NCBI RefSeq assembly: GCF_001279725.1
Contig: NZ_LGDE01000426.1
Location: 1-61,575 of the forward strand
DNA length: 61,575 nucleotides
Reading direction: 5' to 3'
DNA from: Streptomyces sp. WM4235
GTDB taxonomy: Bacteria; Actinomycetota; Actinomycetes; Streptomycetales; Streptomycetaceae
Part shown: piece after piece, positions 8,157 to 17,151 of the stretch
Numbering within the stretch: position 1 is the first letter of the stretch
How the letters are laid out: the number at the start of each line of letters is the position of its first letter
The notes under the pieces: model-generated
Seen by the model: only the letters and a program-made list of their open reading frames with translations
Told to the model about the DNA's origin: nothing
Databases searched by the model: none
Program-made: the position numbers and the translations under genes

Positions 8157-9848
8157 GTGAACCGCATACGCTCCCTCGCCCTGTTGGGCGCCGCCACCCT
8201 CGCCGCCGGAGGTCTGACCGCCCTCACCGCCGGTACGGCGCAAGCCGCCGACGTCAACGTCGCCCGGAACGGAGGCTTCGAGTCCGGCCTGTCCGACTGG
8301 TCCTGCACCGGCGGCGGCGGCGCCGTCGTGTCCTCCCCCGTCTTCGCCGGGGCCGGCGCCCTGAAGGCCACCCCGGCGGGCTCGGACAACGCCCGGTGCA
8401 GCCAGACCGTCACGGTCAAGCCGAATTCCACGTACACGCTGAGCACGCAGGTGCAGGGCTCGTACGTGTACCTCGGCGCGACCGGGACCGGCACCCAGGA
8501 CGTGTCCACCTGGACCCCCGGCACGGGCGGCGGTTGGCAGAAGCTGTCGACCACCTTCTCCACCGGCCCCAACACCACCCGGGTGACCGTCTACACGCAC
8601 GGCTGGTACGGCCAGCCGGGCTTCCTCGTCGACGAGTTCAGCGTCTTCGGCCCGGACGGGGGCGGCGGCACCGATCCCGGCCCGAGCGTCCCGGGCGCCC
8701 CCGCCGGGGCCGCCGTTTCCGGCCAGAGCGCGAACGCCCTCACTCTTTCGTGGAACGCGGTGGGCAGCGCCACCGGCTACCACGTCTACCAGGACGGCGT
8801 CCGCGTCCAGACGGTCTCCTCGGCCTCCGCGCAGATCTCGGGCCTGGCCGCCTCGACCTCGTACTCCTTCCAGGTGAGCGCGTACAACGCGGCCGGCGAG
8901 GGGCCCAGGTCCGCCGCGGTGACGAGCACCACCACGGGCGGCGGCGGCAACCCGAATCCGGGCGTTCCCAAGCACGCCCTGACCGGCTACTGGCAGAACT
9001 TCAACAACGGGGCGACCGTCCAGAAGCTCTCGGACGTCTCGGCGCAGTACGACATCATCGCCGTCTCCTTCGCCGACGCCACGACCACGCCCGGCGGCAT
9101 CTCCTTCAACCTCGACTCGGCGGGCCTCGGCGGCTACACGGTGCCGCAGTTCAAGGCGGACATCGCCGCGAAGAAGGCGGCCGGCAAGTCGGTCATCCTG
9201 TCCATCGGCGGCGAGAAGGGCACCATCTCGGTCAACGACTCCGCGTCCGCCGACAACCTCGCCAACTCCGCCTGGGCGCTGATGCGGGAGTACGGCTTCA
9301 GCGGGATCGACATCGACCTGGAGAACGGCCTCAACCCGACGTACATGACGCAGGCGCTGCGCTCGCTGTCGGCGAAGGCGGGCCCCTCGCTCGTCCTCAC
9401 CATGGCCCCGCAGACGATCGACATGCAGTCCACGCAGGGCGGCTATTTCAAGACGGCGCTGAACATCAAGGACATCCTGACCGTCGTCAACATGCAGTAC
9501 TACAACAGCGGCGCGATGAACGGCTGTGACGGCAAGGTCTACTCCCAGGGCTCGGTGGACTTCCTGACCGCGCTGGCCTGCATCCAGCTCGAAGGCGGCC
9601 TCGCCCCCTCTCAGGTGGGCATCGGCGTGCCGGCGTCCCCGAGCGGCGCGGGCAGCGGCTACGTCTCCCCGACCATCGTGAACAACGCCCTGGACTGCCT
9701 GGCCCGGGGCACGAACTGCGGTTCGTTCAAGCCGTCGAAGACCTACCCGGGGCTGCGCGGCGCGATGACCTGGTCGACCAACTGGGACGCCAAGGCGGGT
9801 GGCACCTGGTCGAACGTGGTGGGTCCGAAGGTCCACAGCCTGCCGTAG
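8157..9848 (+). CDS. Secreted GH18 chitinase (carbohydrate-binding module, FnIII, catalytic domain)
   Basis: 563 residues from a GTG preceded by GGAG. A Sec signal peptide (residues 1-30, cut after GTAQA) is followed by a beta-sandwich carbohydrate-binding module (about 31-165, NGGFESGLSDWSC), a Gly/Pro linker, an FnIII domain (about 178-262) and a GH18 catalytic domain (about 275-563). The DxxDxDxE motif appears as FSGIDIDLEN near residue 385, with substrate-cleft MAPQTIDMQ and VVNMQYYNSG. It hydrolyses chitin outside the cell. The architecture matches Streptomyces exo-acting chitinases induced through DasR, consistent with the operator upstream. Confidence 0.95.
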   Translation: MNRIRSLALLGAATLAAGGLTALTAGTAQAADVNVARNGGFESGLSDWSCTGGGGAVVSSPVFAGAGALKATPAGSDNARCSQTVTVKPNSTYTLSTQVQGSYVYLGATGTGTQDVSTWTPGTGGGWQKLSTTFSTGPNTTRVTVYTHGWYGQPGFLVDEFSVFGPDGGGGTDPGPSVPGAPAGAAVSGQSANALTLSWNAVGSATGYHVYQDGVRVQTVSSASAQISGLAASTSYSFQVSAYNAAGEGPRSAAVTSTTTGGGGNPNPGVPKHALTGYWQNFNNGATVQKLSDVSAQYDIIAVSFADATTTPGGISFNLDSAGLGGYTVPQFKADIAAKKAAGKSVILSIGGEKGTISVNDSASADNLANSAWALMREYGFSGIDIDLENGLNPTYMTQALRSLSAKAGPSLVLTMAPQTIDMQSTQGGYFKTALNIKDILTVVNMQYYNSGAMNGCDGKVYSQGSVDFLTALACIQLEGGLAPSQVGIGVPASPSGAGSGYVSPTIVNNALDCLARGTNCGSFKPSKTYPGLRGAMTWSTNWDAKAGGTWSNVVGPKVHSLP

Positions 9849-9869
9849 GCGGTAGGGGTGGGGGTGGCC

Positions 9870-9883
9870 GTGACCGCGGTCAC
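9870..9883. promoter_or_regulatory. Perfect 14-bp palindrome between chitinase and carboxypeptidase
   Basis: GTGACCGCGGTCAC is fully self-complementary. It lies 22 bp after the chitinase stop and about 33 bp before a TTGACC hexamer (9903-9908) that could be the -35 of the carboxypeptidase promoter. It could be a regulator operator or part of a weak terminator; the sequence does not decide. Confidence 0.5.
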
Positions 9884-9976
9884 ATTGGCCGGTTTCGAAT
9901 TCTTGACCCGGACATGCCATGAGAGCACGCTGTGCGCGTCCGCACGGCACCCCCACCTCCCCACCCAGGAGAACGC

Positions 9977-11317
9977 ATGCGGCTCCACACCCGCCGAAGG
10001 GCCGCCGTCACGGCGGCCCTGCTGGCGCTCGCCCTCGGCGCACCCGCCTACGGCCTGAGCGCGACGGCGTCCACCCCACCCACCCCGTCGACCGCGACCC
10101 AGGACGAGGCGATCGTCCAGTACGAGATCCAGGGGCCGTCCACGGCCGTCGAGCGCACCGCCCTGCTCCGCACGGGCGCCTCCATCGACGAAGTGGACGC
10201 CCGCTCGGTGGTCGTCAGCGCCGACCCGATGCAGGCCAAGAGCCTGCGCGCCCTCGGCTACAGACTCACCGCGCTGCCGGGGCCGCCGGACCGCTCCGAG
10301 CGCGGCGTCGCGGCGAGCCCGATGGACTTCCCGTCCGCCGACTCGAAGTACCACAACTACGCCGAGGCGAACGCGGAGATCGACCAGCGCATCGCCCAGT
10401 ACCCCGGGATCATGAGCAAGAAGGTCATCGGGAAGTCCTACCAGGGCCGGGACCTGATCGCGATCAAGATCAGTGACAACGTCGCGACCGACGAGGCCGA
10501 ACCCGAGGTCCTCTTCACCCACCACCAGCACGCCCGTGAGCACCTCACGGTCGAGATGGCCCTGTACCTGCTCAAGGAGTTCGGCTCCAAGTACGGCACC
10601 GATTCCCGCGTCACCAACGCCGTCAACGGCCGCGAGATCTGGATCATCCCCGACCTCAACCCGGACGGCGGCGAGTACGACATCGCCACCGGTTCCTACC
10701 GCTCCTGGCGCAAGAACCGGCAGCCGAACTCCGGCTCCTCGTACGTGGGCACCGACCTGAACCGCAACTGGGACTACAAGTGGGGCTGCTGCGGCGGTTC
10801 CAGCGGCAGCAAGAGCTCCGAGACCTACCGCGGGGCCGCCGCGTCCTCCGCGCCCGAGGTCAAGGTGGTCTCCGACTTCGTCCGCAGCCGGATCGTGGGC
10901 GGCAAGCAGCAGATCAAGGCCGCCATCGACTTCCACACCTACAGCGAGCTGGTGCTGTGGCCGTTCGGGTGGACGTACAACGACACCGCGCCCGGTCTGA
11001 ACGCGGACGACCTGGCGGTGTACAAGAAGATCGGCACGAGCATGGCCAACAGCAACGGCTACACGCCGGAGCAGTCGAGCGACCTGTACATCACCGACGG
11101 GACGATCGACGACTGGCTGTGGGGCAACCAGCGGATCTTCTCCTACACCTTCGAGATGTACCCGTCCGAGTCCGGGGGCGGCGGCGGCTTCTACCCGCCC
11201 GACGAGGTGATCGACCGGGAGACGGCGCGCAACAAGGACGCCGTGCTCCAGCTCCTGGAGAACGCGGACTGCATGTACCGCTCGATCGGCAAGGAAGCGC
11301 AGTACTGCACGCAGTGA
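9977..11317 (+). CDS. Secreted M14 zinc carboxypeptidase
   Basis: 446 residues from the ATG at 9977 (CAGGAG 6 bp upstream). The signal peptide covers about residues 1-30 ([21 protein letters not shown]). A propeptide-like region (about 40-115) precedes the M14 domain. Zinc ligands are visible as [12 protein letters not shown] (His and Glu near 184-187) and [13 protein letters not shown] (His near 318); the catalytic Glu is in YTFEMYPS near residue 391; NRNWDYKWG supplies the arginine/asparagine substrate site. It would trim C-terminal residues from extracellular peptides. A longer upstream start lacks a ribosome-binding site. Confidence 0.93.
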   Translation: MRLHTRRRAAVTAALLALALGAPAYGLSATASTPPTPSTATQDEAIVQYEIQGPSTAVERTALLRTGASIDEVDARSVVVSADPMQAKSLRALGYRLTALPGPPDRSERGVAASPMDFPSADSKYHNYAEANAEIDQRIAQYPGIMSKKVIGKSYQGRDLIAIKISDNVATDEAEPEVLFTHHQHAREHLTVEMALYLLKEFGSKYGTDSRVTNAVNGREIWIIPDLNPDGGEYDIATGSYRSWRKNRQPNSGSSYVGTDLNRNWDYKWGCCGGSSGSKSSETYRGAAASSAPEVKVVSDFVRSRIVGGKQQIKAAIDFHTYSELVLWPFGWTYNDTAPGLNADDLAVYKKIGTSMANSNGYTPEQSSDLYITDGTIDDWLWGNQRIFSYTFEMYPSESGGGGGFYPPDEVIDRETARNKDAVLQLLENADCMYRSIGKEAQYCTQ

Positions 11318-11340
11318 CCTGACCGCCGCTCCACCCCGAC

Positions 11341-11371
11341 GGGGGCGCCCCACCGCCAGGGGGGCGCCCCT
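11341..11371. terminator. Bidirectional hairpin between convergent carboxypeptidase and RidA genes
   Basis: GGGGGCGCCCC and GGGGCGCCCCT flank a short loop (CACCGCCAGG region), giving a strong GC stem without a clear U-tract, as is common in Streptomyces. Confidence 0.6.
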
Positions 11372-11423
11372 CCCGCGCCCCTCCCGCGCTTCGGCCGCGC
11401 GCGGGCCCCCGCGGCGGCCCGCG

Positions 11424-11834
11424 TCAGCCGAGGACGGCCAGCGCGTCGATCTCGATCAGCAGCCCTGCGGGCAGGCCCACGTACACGGTGGTGCGGGCGG
11501 CCGGGGCCTGCTTCAGGCCCTGCTCCTCGAAGTAGGCGTTGTAGAGCGCGTTCATCTCGCCGAAGTGGTCCGTGTCGGTCAGGTAGACGCGGATCATCAT
11601 CACGTCGTCCCAGGTCGCACCGCCGGCCTCCAGCACGGAACGGACGTTCTCCAGCGTCCGGAGGGTCTGGGCGCGCAGGGTGGGCCCGGCGGGGGTCGGC
11701 GGCTGTCCCTCGACGTGCGGGAGGAAGCCGACCTGGCCGGCGACCTGGAGCAGGTTCCCCTTGCGCACGCCGTGCGAGAACCTCGCGGGCGGGGTGGTGT
11801 GGGTGTCGGGGGTGATGGCGATCTTGTCGGTCAC
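11424..11834 (-). CDS. RidA family enamine/imine deaminase
   Basis: 136 residues from a GTG at 11834 that overlaps the IclR stop by 4 bp (GTGA). The RidA/YjgF core is clear: LLQVAGQVGF, LENVRSVLEAGGATWDDVMMIRVYLTD with the conserved Arg, and APAARTTVYVGLPAGLLIEIDALAV. RidA proteins hydrolyse the 2-aminoacrylate-type enamines released by PLP dehydratases. Its pairing here with a PLP-dependent D-amino-acid deaminase across the divergent promoter fits that role. Translational coupling to the regulator is apparent. Confidence 0.92.
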   Translation of the reverse strand: MTDKIAITPDTHTTPPARFSHGVRKGNLLQVAGQVGFLPHVEGQPPTPAGPTLRAQTLRTLENVRSVLEAGGATWDDVMMIRVYLTDTDHFGEMNALYNAYFEEQGLKQAPAARTTVYVGLPAGLLIEIDALAVLG

Positions 11835-12661
11835 GGCGTGTCCTCCTGTGCGGGTTCCTGTACGGGTTCCTGTGCGGGTTCCTGTACTGGGCCTTGGTCG
11901 GCGTCCTGGTCCGGGTCCCGGGCGGCGCCCGAGTACTCCCGGCTGATCGTGTCGGCGCTGCGGCGCACCAGGGGCAGCAGTTCGAGCAGCGCGTCGGCGC
12001 CGACCACCACGGTGGGCGCGGAGACCGACATGGCGGCGACGACCCGCCCGTCCGGCCCGCGCACGGGCGCGCCGACGCAGTTGACGGACTCCTCGTGACC
12101 GCCGAAGTCGGTGGCCCAGCCCTGTTCCCGCACGAGGTCCAGCTCGCGCAGGAAGGCCTGGGCGTCCGGGGTGGAGCGGGCGGTGTAGGCCGGGTAGTCG
12201 ATCCGGTCGGCCAGCGCCCGGCGTTCGGCCTCGGGCAGGTCGGCGAGGAGGAGCTTGGCGACGGCGGCGACGGTGAGCGGGACGGGCCTGCCGATGCGGG
12301 AGTACATGCGCACCGGGTAGCGGCTGTCGACCTTGTCGACGTACACGACCTCGTCGTCCTGGTGGAGGGCGAGGTGCACGGTGTGGCCGGTGAGCCGGTT
12401 GAGCTCGACCAGGTGCGGGTGGGCGATCCCGCGGATGTCGAGGTTCTCGATGGCCTCGGCCGCGAGGGCGAAGATGCGGGCGCCGAGCCGGTAGCGGCCG
12501 TCCTGCTGCCGGTACACGAAGCCCTGTTCGTGCAGGGTCCGCAGCAGTCGCAGGGCGGTGCTCTTGTGCACGCCGAGGTCCTCGGCGACCTCGCCGAGGC
12601 CGGCGGGGCCCCGGGCCAGCGCGGGGAGGATCCGCAGGGCCCGCTCCACCGATTGGCTCAC
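11831..12661 (-). CDS. IclR family transcriptional regulator
   Basis: 276 residues from a GTG at 12661 (AGAGGA upstream). The winged HTH is near residues 8-65 (SVERALRILPALARGPAGLGEVAEDLGVHKSTALRLLRTL). The effector domain holds HTVHLALHQDDEVVYVDKVDS and FGGHEESVNCVGAPVRGPDGRVVAAMSVSAP, as usual for the family. The C-terminus carries an added acidic tail (PVQEPAQEPVQEPAQED) made by a 12-bp tandem repeat. It is divergent from the D-amino-acid genes, whose shared promoter region holds candidate operators, so it probably controls them and itself. Confidence 0.92.
   Translation of the reverse strand: MSQSVERALRILPALARGPAGLGEVAEDLGVHKSTALRLLRTLHEQGFVYRQQDGRYRLGARIFALAAEAIENLDIRGIAHPHLVELNRLTGHTVHLALHQDDEVVYVDKVDSRYPVRMYSRIGRPVPLTVAAVAKLLLADLPEAERRALADRIDYPAYTARSTPDAQAFLRELDLVREQGWATDFGGHEESVNCVGAPVRGPDGRVVAAMSVSAPTVVVGADALLELLPLVRRSADTISREYSGAARDPDQDADQGPVQEPAQEPVQEPAQEDTP
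11844..11891. repeat. Four tandem 12-bp units in the 3' end of the IclR gene
   Basis: Units TCCTGTGCGGGT, TCCTGTACGGGT, TCCTGTGCGGGT and TCCTGTACTGGG (plus strand) encode alternating PAQE/PVQE at the regulator C-terminus, just before the RidA start. Confidence 0.9.
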
Positions 12662-12781
12662 GCCGTGTCCTCTCGCAGCGGGCCGCCGTCGCGGGCTCCC
12701 GCGGCGGGGAACGGAAGGGGAACGGAACCGACACCGTTGACCCGTCGTCATCCGGGATGTTAGACAGCCACAGGCACCACC

Positions 12782-12808
12782 CGCAACGCACGTTGCGTCA
12801 CACGCAAC
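12782..12808. promoter_or_regulatory. Overlapping inverted repeats, candidate IclR operator
   Basis: Three half-sites overlap. CGCAACG-CA-CGTTGCG (12782-12797) is one palindrome; GTTGCGT-CAC-ACGCAAC (12792-12808) is another, sharing the middle half-site. They lie 16 bp before the start of the D-amino-acid deaminase gene, in the 162-bp gap shared with the IclR gene. Three half-sites with two spacings could bind an IclR tetramer. Confidence 0.72.
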
Positions 12809-12823
12809 GCGAGAGGATTCCGC

Positions 12824-14104
12824 ATGGGCAGCGAAGCAGTCCGACGTCTGGCCGACGAGCCGGTCGACCACCGGTTCAAGGGTCTCCCCCCGGACGCCGA
12901 ACGCGCCTCCCTCACCGTCGGGCAGCTCGCGGCCGAACGCCGGAACCTGCACACCGGCGGATTCACCACCCCCGTCCTCACCCTCGACGCCGAGGCCCTC
13001 GCCCACAACCTGGCGGCGCTGGAGACCTACGCCGAGCGTCACCACCTGGCCTTCGCCCCGCACGGCAAGACCTGCATGGCCCCCCAGTTGTTCCAACGCC
13101 AGTTGGACCACGGGGCCTGGGGCATCACCGCCGCCGTGCCCCACCAGGCCCGCGTCTACCGCGCTTTCGGCATCGGGCGGATCTTCCTCGCCAACGAGCT
13201 GGTCGACCCCGCGGCCCTGGCCTGGGTGGCCGACGAGCTCGCCGCCGATCCCGAGTTCCGGTTCGTCTGCTACGTCGACTCCGTACGCGGCGTCCAGTTG
13301 ATGGACCGCGCCCTGCGCGGCCGGCCGGCCGTCGTCGACGTGGTCGTGGAGCTCGGCGCCGGCGAGGGGGCCCGGACCGGCGCCCGCACCGACGAGGACT
13401 GCCGCGCCGTCGCGGACGCCGTCGCGCAGACCGACACGCTGCGCCTCGTCGGCGTCGCCGGCTACGAGGCGGAGGTCCCGGACGCCGACCCCGAACGCGT
13501 CCACGCCTACCTGCGCCGGCTCACCGGCCTCGCGGTCGAGTTCGACAAGGCGGGCCGGTTCGCCCCGGACGTCGAGGAGATCGTCGTCAGCGCCGGCGGC
13601 TCCGCCTGGTTCGACGCCGTCGCGGACGTCTTCGCCGCGATCCCGGAGCTGTCGCGGCCCGTCCTGAAGCTGCTGCGCTCCGGCGCGTACGTCTCGCACG
13701 ACCACGGCTGGTACACCCGCCTCACCCCCTTCAACCGGATCCCGGAGGAGGGCGGGCTGCGGCCCGCGTTCCGCCTGTGGGCCCAGGTGGTCTCCCGGCC
13801 CTCCCCCACCCAGGCCTTCGTCAACGCGGGCAAGCGCGACGTCGCCTACGACCTCGGGCTGCCGGAGGCGGAACTGGTGCGCGACGCCCTCGACGGGACC
13901 GAGCGCCCGGCCAACGGCGTCCGGGTCGTCAAACTGTCCGATCAGCACGCCTGGTTGGAGACGGACTCCGCCGAGGACGTCCGGGTCGGCGACTGGGTGG
14001 CCCTCGGCATGTCGCACCCGTGCACCATCTTCGAGAAGTGGCCGCTGATCCCGGTCGTGGAGGCCGACGGCACCGTCACCGACTACGTGCGCACCTTCTT
14101 CTAA
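12824..14104 (+). CDS. PLP-dependent fold-III D-amino-acid deaminase / D-threonine aldolase-like
   Basis: 426 residues from ATG with GAGAGGA upstream. The N-terminal alanine-racemase-like barrel carries TTPVLTLDAEALAHNL and FAPHGKTCMAP, where Lys near residue 81 should bind PLP. The C-terminal beta domain has LSDQHAWLE and MSHPCTIFEKWPLIPVV; the His and Cys of HPC match zinc ligands of D-serine dehydratase-type enzymes. It probably eliminates ammonia from a D-amino acid (or cleaves a D-beta-hydroxy amino acid). It is followed after 2 bp by a D-aminoacylase, which would supply free D-amino acids. Confidence 0.88.
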   Translation: MGSEAVRRLADEPVDHRFKGLPPDAERASLTVGQLAAERRNLHTGGFTTPVLTLDAEALAHNLAALETYAERHHLAFAPHGKTCMAPQLFQRQLDHGAWGITAAVPHQARVYRAFGIGRIFLANELVDPAALAWVADELAADPEFRFVCYVDSVRGVQLMDRALRGRPAVVDVVVELGAGEGARTGARTDEDCRAVADAVAQTDTLRLVGVAGYEAEVPDADPERVHAYLRRLTGLAVEFDKAGRFAPDVEEIVVSAGGSAWFDAVADVFAAIPELSRPVLKLLRSGAYVSHDHGWYTRLTPFNRIPEEGGLRPAFRLWAQVVSRPSPTQAFVNAGKRDVAYDLGLPEAELVRDALDGTERPANGVRVVKLSDQHAWLETDSAEDVRVGDWVALGMSHPCTIFEKWPLIPVVEADGTVTDYVRTFF

Positions 14105-14106
14105 CC

Positions 14107-15672
14107 GTGGACCTCGTCATCCGGGGGGCCCGCGTCGTCGACGGCACGGGCGGGCCCTCGTACCTCGCGGACGTGGGCGTGCACGAGGGCCGCGTCGCCG
14201 CGATCGGGAGGCTCGGCGCCGGCCGCGAGACCCTCGACGCGCACGGCCTGGCCCTCGCCCCCGGGTTCGTCGACATGCACGCCCACAGCGACCTCGCGCT
14301 GCTCCGCGACCCGGACCACGGCGCGAAGGTCGCCCAGGGCGTGACCCTGGAGGTGCTCGGCCAGGACGGCCTGTCCTACGCACCCGTCGACGACCGCACC
14401 CGCACCGAGGTGCGGGCGGCCATCGCCGGATGGAACGGCCCGGGCGACGACGTCGACTTCGACTGGCACGACGTCGGCGGCTACCTGGACCGCCTCGACG
14501 GGGGCGTCGCGGTCAACGCCGCCTACCTCGTGCCCCAGGGCACCGTGCGCGCGACGGTGCTCGGCTGGGACGACCGTCCCGCGACCCCCGCCGAACTCGA
14601 CCGGATGCGCGCGCTCGTCGCCGACGGCCTCGCGCAGGGCGCCGTCGGGATGTCCTCCGGGCTGACCTACACCCCCGGCATGTACGCGTCCGGCGCCGAA
14701 CTGGCGGAGCTGTGCGCGGTGGTGGCCTCGTACGGCGGCTACTACTGCCCGCACCACCGCTCGTACGGGCGCGGGGCGCTCGCCGCCTACGCCGAGATGG
14801 TCGAACTGGCCCGCGGGGCCGGCTGCGCCCTGCACCTCGCGCACGCCACCATGAACTTCGACGAGAACGAGGGCCGAGCCGGGGAGCTGCTGGACCTCCT
14901 CGACGCGGCGCTGGCCGACGGCTGCGACGTCACCCTCGACAGTTACCCGTACACCGCCGGCTGTACGACCCTCGTCGCCCTGCTCCCGAGTCGGGCCGGC
15001 GCGGGCGGCCCCGAGGCGGTCCTCGCCCGGCTCGCGGACGACGCCGAGGCCGAGCGGATCCGGTACGCGCTGGAGGTGGAGGGTGCGGACGGCTGCCACG
15101 GGGTTCCGGTGGACTGGTCGACGATCGAGGTCTCGGGTGTCGGCGATCCGGCGTTCGACGCGTACGTCGGCACGCGCCTGACCGGTTGGGACGCGGCCCG
15201 GCGGCTGTTGCTGGGGGACCGGCTGCGGCCGACGATCCTCCAGCACGTGGGGCACGAGGAGAACGTCCGCGCGATCATGCTGCACCCCGCCCACACCGGC
15301 GGCTCGGACGGCATCCTGCGCGGCGCGAAGCCGCACCCCAGGGCGTACGGCACCTTCCCCCACTACCTGGGGCACTACGTGCGCGAGCTGGGGGTGCTCA
15401 CCCTGGAGGAGTGCGTGGCGCACCTCGCGGGCCGGCCGGCGGCCCGGCTCCGGCTGCCCGACCGGGGGCTGGTGCGGGTCGGGTACCGGGCGGACCTGGT
15501 CCTCTTCGATCCGGACACGGTCGCGGCCGGGTCCACGTACGCGCGTCCGCGGGTGCTGCCGACCGGGATCCCGTACGTCCTGATCGACGGGCGTTTCGTG
15601 ATGCGGGACGGTCGCAGGACCGACGTCCTGGCCGGGCGTTCGGTACGACGGACGCCGTATTCCGGCCGCTGA
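14107..15672 (+). CDS. N-acyl-D-amino-acid deacylase (D-aminoacylase), amidohydrolase family
   Basis: 521 residues from a GTG at 14107, 2 bp after the preceding stop. Amidohydrolase features in order: small beta domain (DLVIRGARVVDGTGG), metal motif GFVDMHAHSDLALL near residue 56, QGVTLEVLGQDGLSYAP, CPHHRSYGRG, LAHATMNFDENEG, DSYPYTAGCTTL, GHEENVRAIMLHPAHTGGSDGILRGAKPHPRAYGTF and a C-terminal RVGYRADLVLFDPDTV. It hydrolyses N-acyl-D-amino acids, or a related D-residue amide. It forms an operon with the D-amino-acid deaminase. Confidence 0.9.
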   Translation: MDLVIRGARVVDGTGGPSYLADVGVHEGRVAAIGRLGAGRETLDAHGLALAPGFVDMHAHSDLALLRDPDHGAKVAQGVTLEVLGQDGLSYAPVDDRTRTEVRAAIAGWNGPGDDVDFDWHDVGGYLDRLDGGVAVNAAYLVPQGTVRATVLGWDDRPATPAELDRMRALVADGLAQGAVGMSSGLTYTPGMYASGAELAELCAVVASYGGYYCPHHRSYGRGALAAYAEMVELARGAGCALHLAHATMNFDENEGRAGELLDLLDAALADGCDVTLDSYPYTAGCTTLVALLPSRAGAGGPEAVLARLADDAEAERIRYALEVEGADGCHGVPVDWSTIEVSGVGDPAFDAYVGTRLTGWDAARRLLLGDRLRPTILQHVGHEENVRAIMLHPAHTGGSDGILRGAKPHPRAYGTFPHYLGHYVRELGVLTLEECVAHLAGRPAARLRLPDRGLVRVGYRADLVLFDPDTVAAGSTYARPRVLPTGIPYVLIDGRFVMRDGRRTDVLAGRSVRRTPYSGR

Positions 15673-15694
15673 CGGTTCAATTGAGCCGCTTACG

Positions 15695-16714
15695 ATGTGC
15701 GGCATGCTCGCCTTCGCCCCCGCAGCCCTCCTGTTTGTCTTCTTCTGTGCGAGTGTGCGGGAGGACCGGCGGCGATTTCGCAACGCGGTCCTCCTGGGCC
15801 TCACCTTCATCAGCCTGGCGATGGCCCTGCTCTTCCAACTCACGCACCTCCCCGACACGCTCGCCAGGATCGTCGCGGTCGCGGTGTTCCTGGTGCCGGC
15901 CGTCGGGGTCGTGGCCCTCGCCTGCTTCCTCGTCGCCAACGGGGTGACCATGGTCCGCAAGGAAGGCCGCAGCCCGGGCAACCTGCTGTCCCTGCTCGCC
16001 GGTCTGGCGATCTTCGCGGTACTCGCGCTGGCGGTCGTCGCGATGGCGAGCGGCTCGACGAAGGTCGCCGGGATGACCGCCATGGTCATCATGATCGCGG
16101 TCTACGTCTCGTTCCTCTTCGTCTGCTTCCTCGCCTACGCCTACCTCTACGGGCGGATCCGGGTGCGCGGCGACGTCGACTACGTGGTGATGCTCGGCTC
16201 CGGCCTGATCTGCGGGGACCGGGTCCCCCCGCTGTTGGCCTCCCGGCTGCGCAAGGGCATGCGGATCTACGTGGCCCAGTGCGCCCGCGGCGGCACGGCC
16301 CCGCTGCTGCTTCCCTCGGGGGGCAAGGGGTCGAACGAGAAGGTCGCGGAGGCCCGGGCGATGGCCGACTGGCTGATCGCGGAGGGCGTGCCGGCGGACC
16401 ACGTCGTCCTGGAGAACCGCTCCCGCACGACGGAGGAGAACCTCACCTTCAGCAGGACCATCATGGAAGAGGGGAAGGCGGACTACCGCTGTGTGGTGGT
16501 CACCAACAACTTCCACGCCTTCCGCGCGGCCATGATGGCCCGCAAGGTCGGGGTGAACGGCCAGGTGCTGGGCTCCCCGACGGCCGCGTACTTCTGGCCG
16601 AGCGCCACGATCCGCGAGTTCGTCGCGGTGTTCGTGGAGCACAAGGGGGTCAACCTGACGGTCTGCGGCACCCTGTTCGCCTTCGGGGTCCTGCTGACGC
16701 TGCTGGCCGGCTAG
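15695..16714 (+). CDS. YdcF/SanA-like DUF218 membrane protein
   Basis: 339 residues. Four or five hydrophobic helices fill residues 1-150 (LAFAPAALLFVFFCA; TLARIVAVAVFLVPAVGVVALACFL; LLSLLAGLAIFAVLALAVVAMAS; MVIMIAVYVSFLFVCFLAYAYLYG). The DUF218 domain (about 160-315) follows with YVVMLGSGLICGDRVPPLLASRL, LLLPSGGKGSNEKVAEA, ENRSRTTEENLTFS and VVVTNNFHAFRAAMMARKVG. A final helix closes the protein. DUF218 proteins are linked to envelope functions; the exact reaction is unknown. An ATG 9 bp downstream (15704) is an alternative start. Confidence 0.85.
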   Translation: MCGMLAFAPAALLFVFFCASVREDRRRFRNAVLLGLTFISLAMALLFQLTHLPDTLARIVAVAVFLVPAVGVVALACFLVANGVTMVRKEGRSPGNLLSLLAGLAIFAVLALAVVAMASGSTKVAGMTAMVIMIAVYVSFLFVCFLAYAYLYGRIRVRGDVDYVVMLGSGLICGDRVPPLLASRLRKGMRIYVAQCARGGTAPLLLPSGGKGSNEKVAEARAMADWLIAEGVPADHVVLENRSRTTEENLTFSRTIMEEGKADYRCVVVTNNFHAFRAAMMARKVGVNGQVLGSPTAAYFWPSATIREFVAVFVEHKGVNLTVCGTLFAFGVLLTLLAG

Positions 16715-16817
16715 TCGGGGCCGGGGCGGCCGGTTTCGGGGCCCGGAACGGGCCGACGTGCGTTCATGGGGATGTCGCCGCACGATGGGGGCCAGGGGGC
16801 ACTGGAGGAGGTACGCG

Positions 16818-17003
16818 ATGGACAGTGAATCGGACCAGCGGCCCAGCCGACCGGCCCACCTCTACACCGGGGCGGAGCGTCCGTTCGACCCTGAGGACCT
16901 TGTGATGGCGCGCGGCCAGGAGCCGACTCCGGAGCGGCTCGAAAAGGCGCGTCAGATGATCGAAAAGGAGGGTCCGGCGGCGCTGGAACGCTACCTCCCG
17001 TAG
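16818..17003 (+). CDS. Small conserved-looking hypothetical protein
   Basis: 61 residues from an ATG with a strong GGAGGAGG ribosome-binding site 7 bp upstream. Soluble and charged; YTGAERPFDPEDLVMARGQEPTPERLEKARQMIEKEGPAALERYLP looks like a disordered segment plus one helix. I recall similar small proteins in streptomycetes but cannot assign a function. Confidence 0.65.
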   Translation: MDSESDQRPSRPAHLYTGAERPFDPEDLVMARGQEPTPERLEKARQMIEKEGPAALERYLP

Positions 17004-17151
17004 CGCGCGCCTCCCGACCGGGCGCCGCCACCCGTCCCGACACGTTCGCGACGCGTCGGGCGGCGCCCGCGTCAGTGGACGGATGGCCCCGTCCTCGCCT
17101 GTGGCCAGAGGTTGTGCGCCCGCCCCCTTGTGCTCGAACGCCTGCGCCTGC

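Noticed and set aside
9870..9883. Second DasR site for the carboxypeptidase
   Set aside because: GTGACCGCGGTCAC is palindromic but lacks the GGTCTAGACC core; left as an unassigned inverted repeat.
7797..9956. Minus-strand extension of the Cys4 protein across the chitinase gene
   Set aside because: The extension is antisense to a convincing chitinase and has no domain; the GTG at 7796 has a good ribosome-binding site.
12757..14106. Upstream in-frame extension of the D-aminoacylase
   Set aside because: It runs out of frame across the D-amino-acid deaminase gene and is Arg/Pro-rich noise; the GTG at 14107 begins the amidohydrolase fold.
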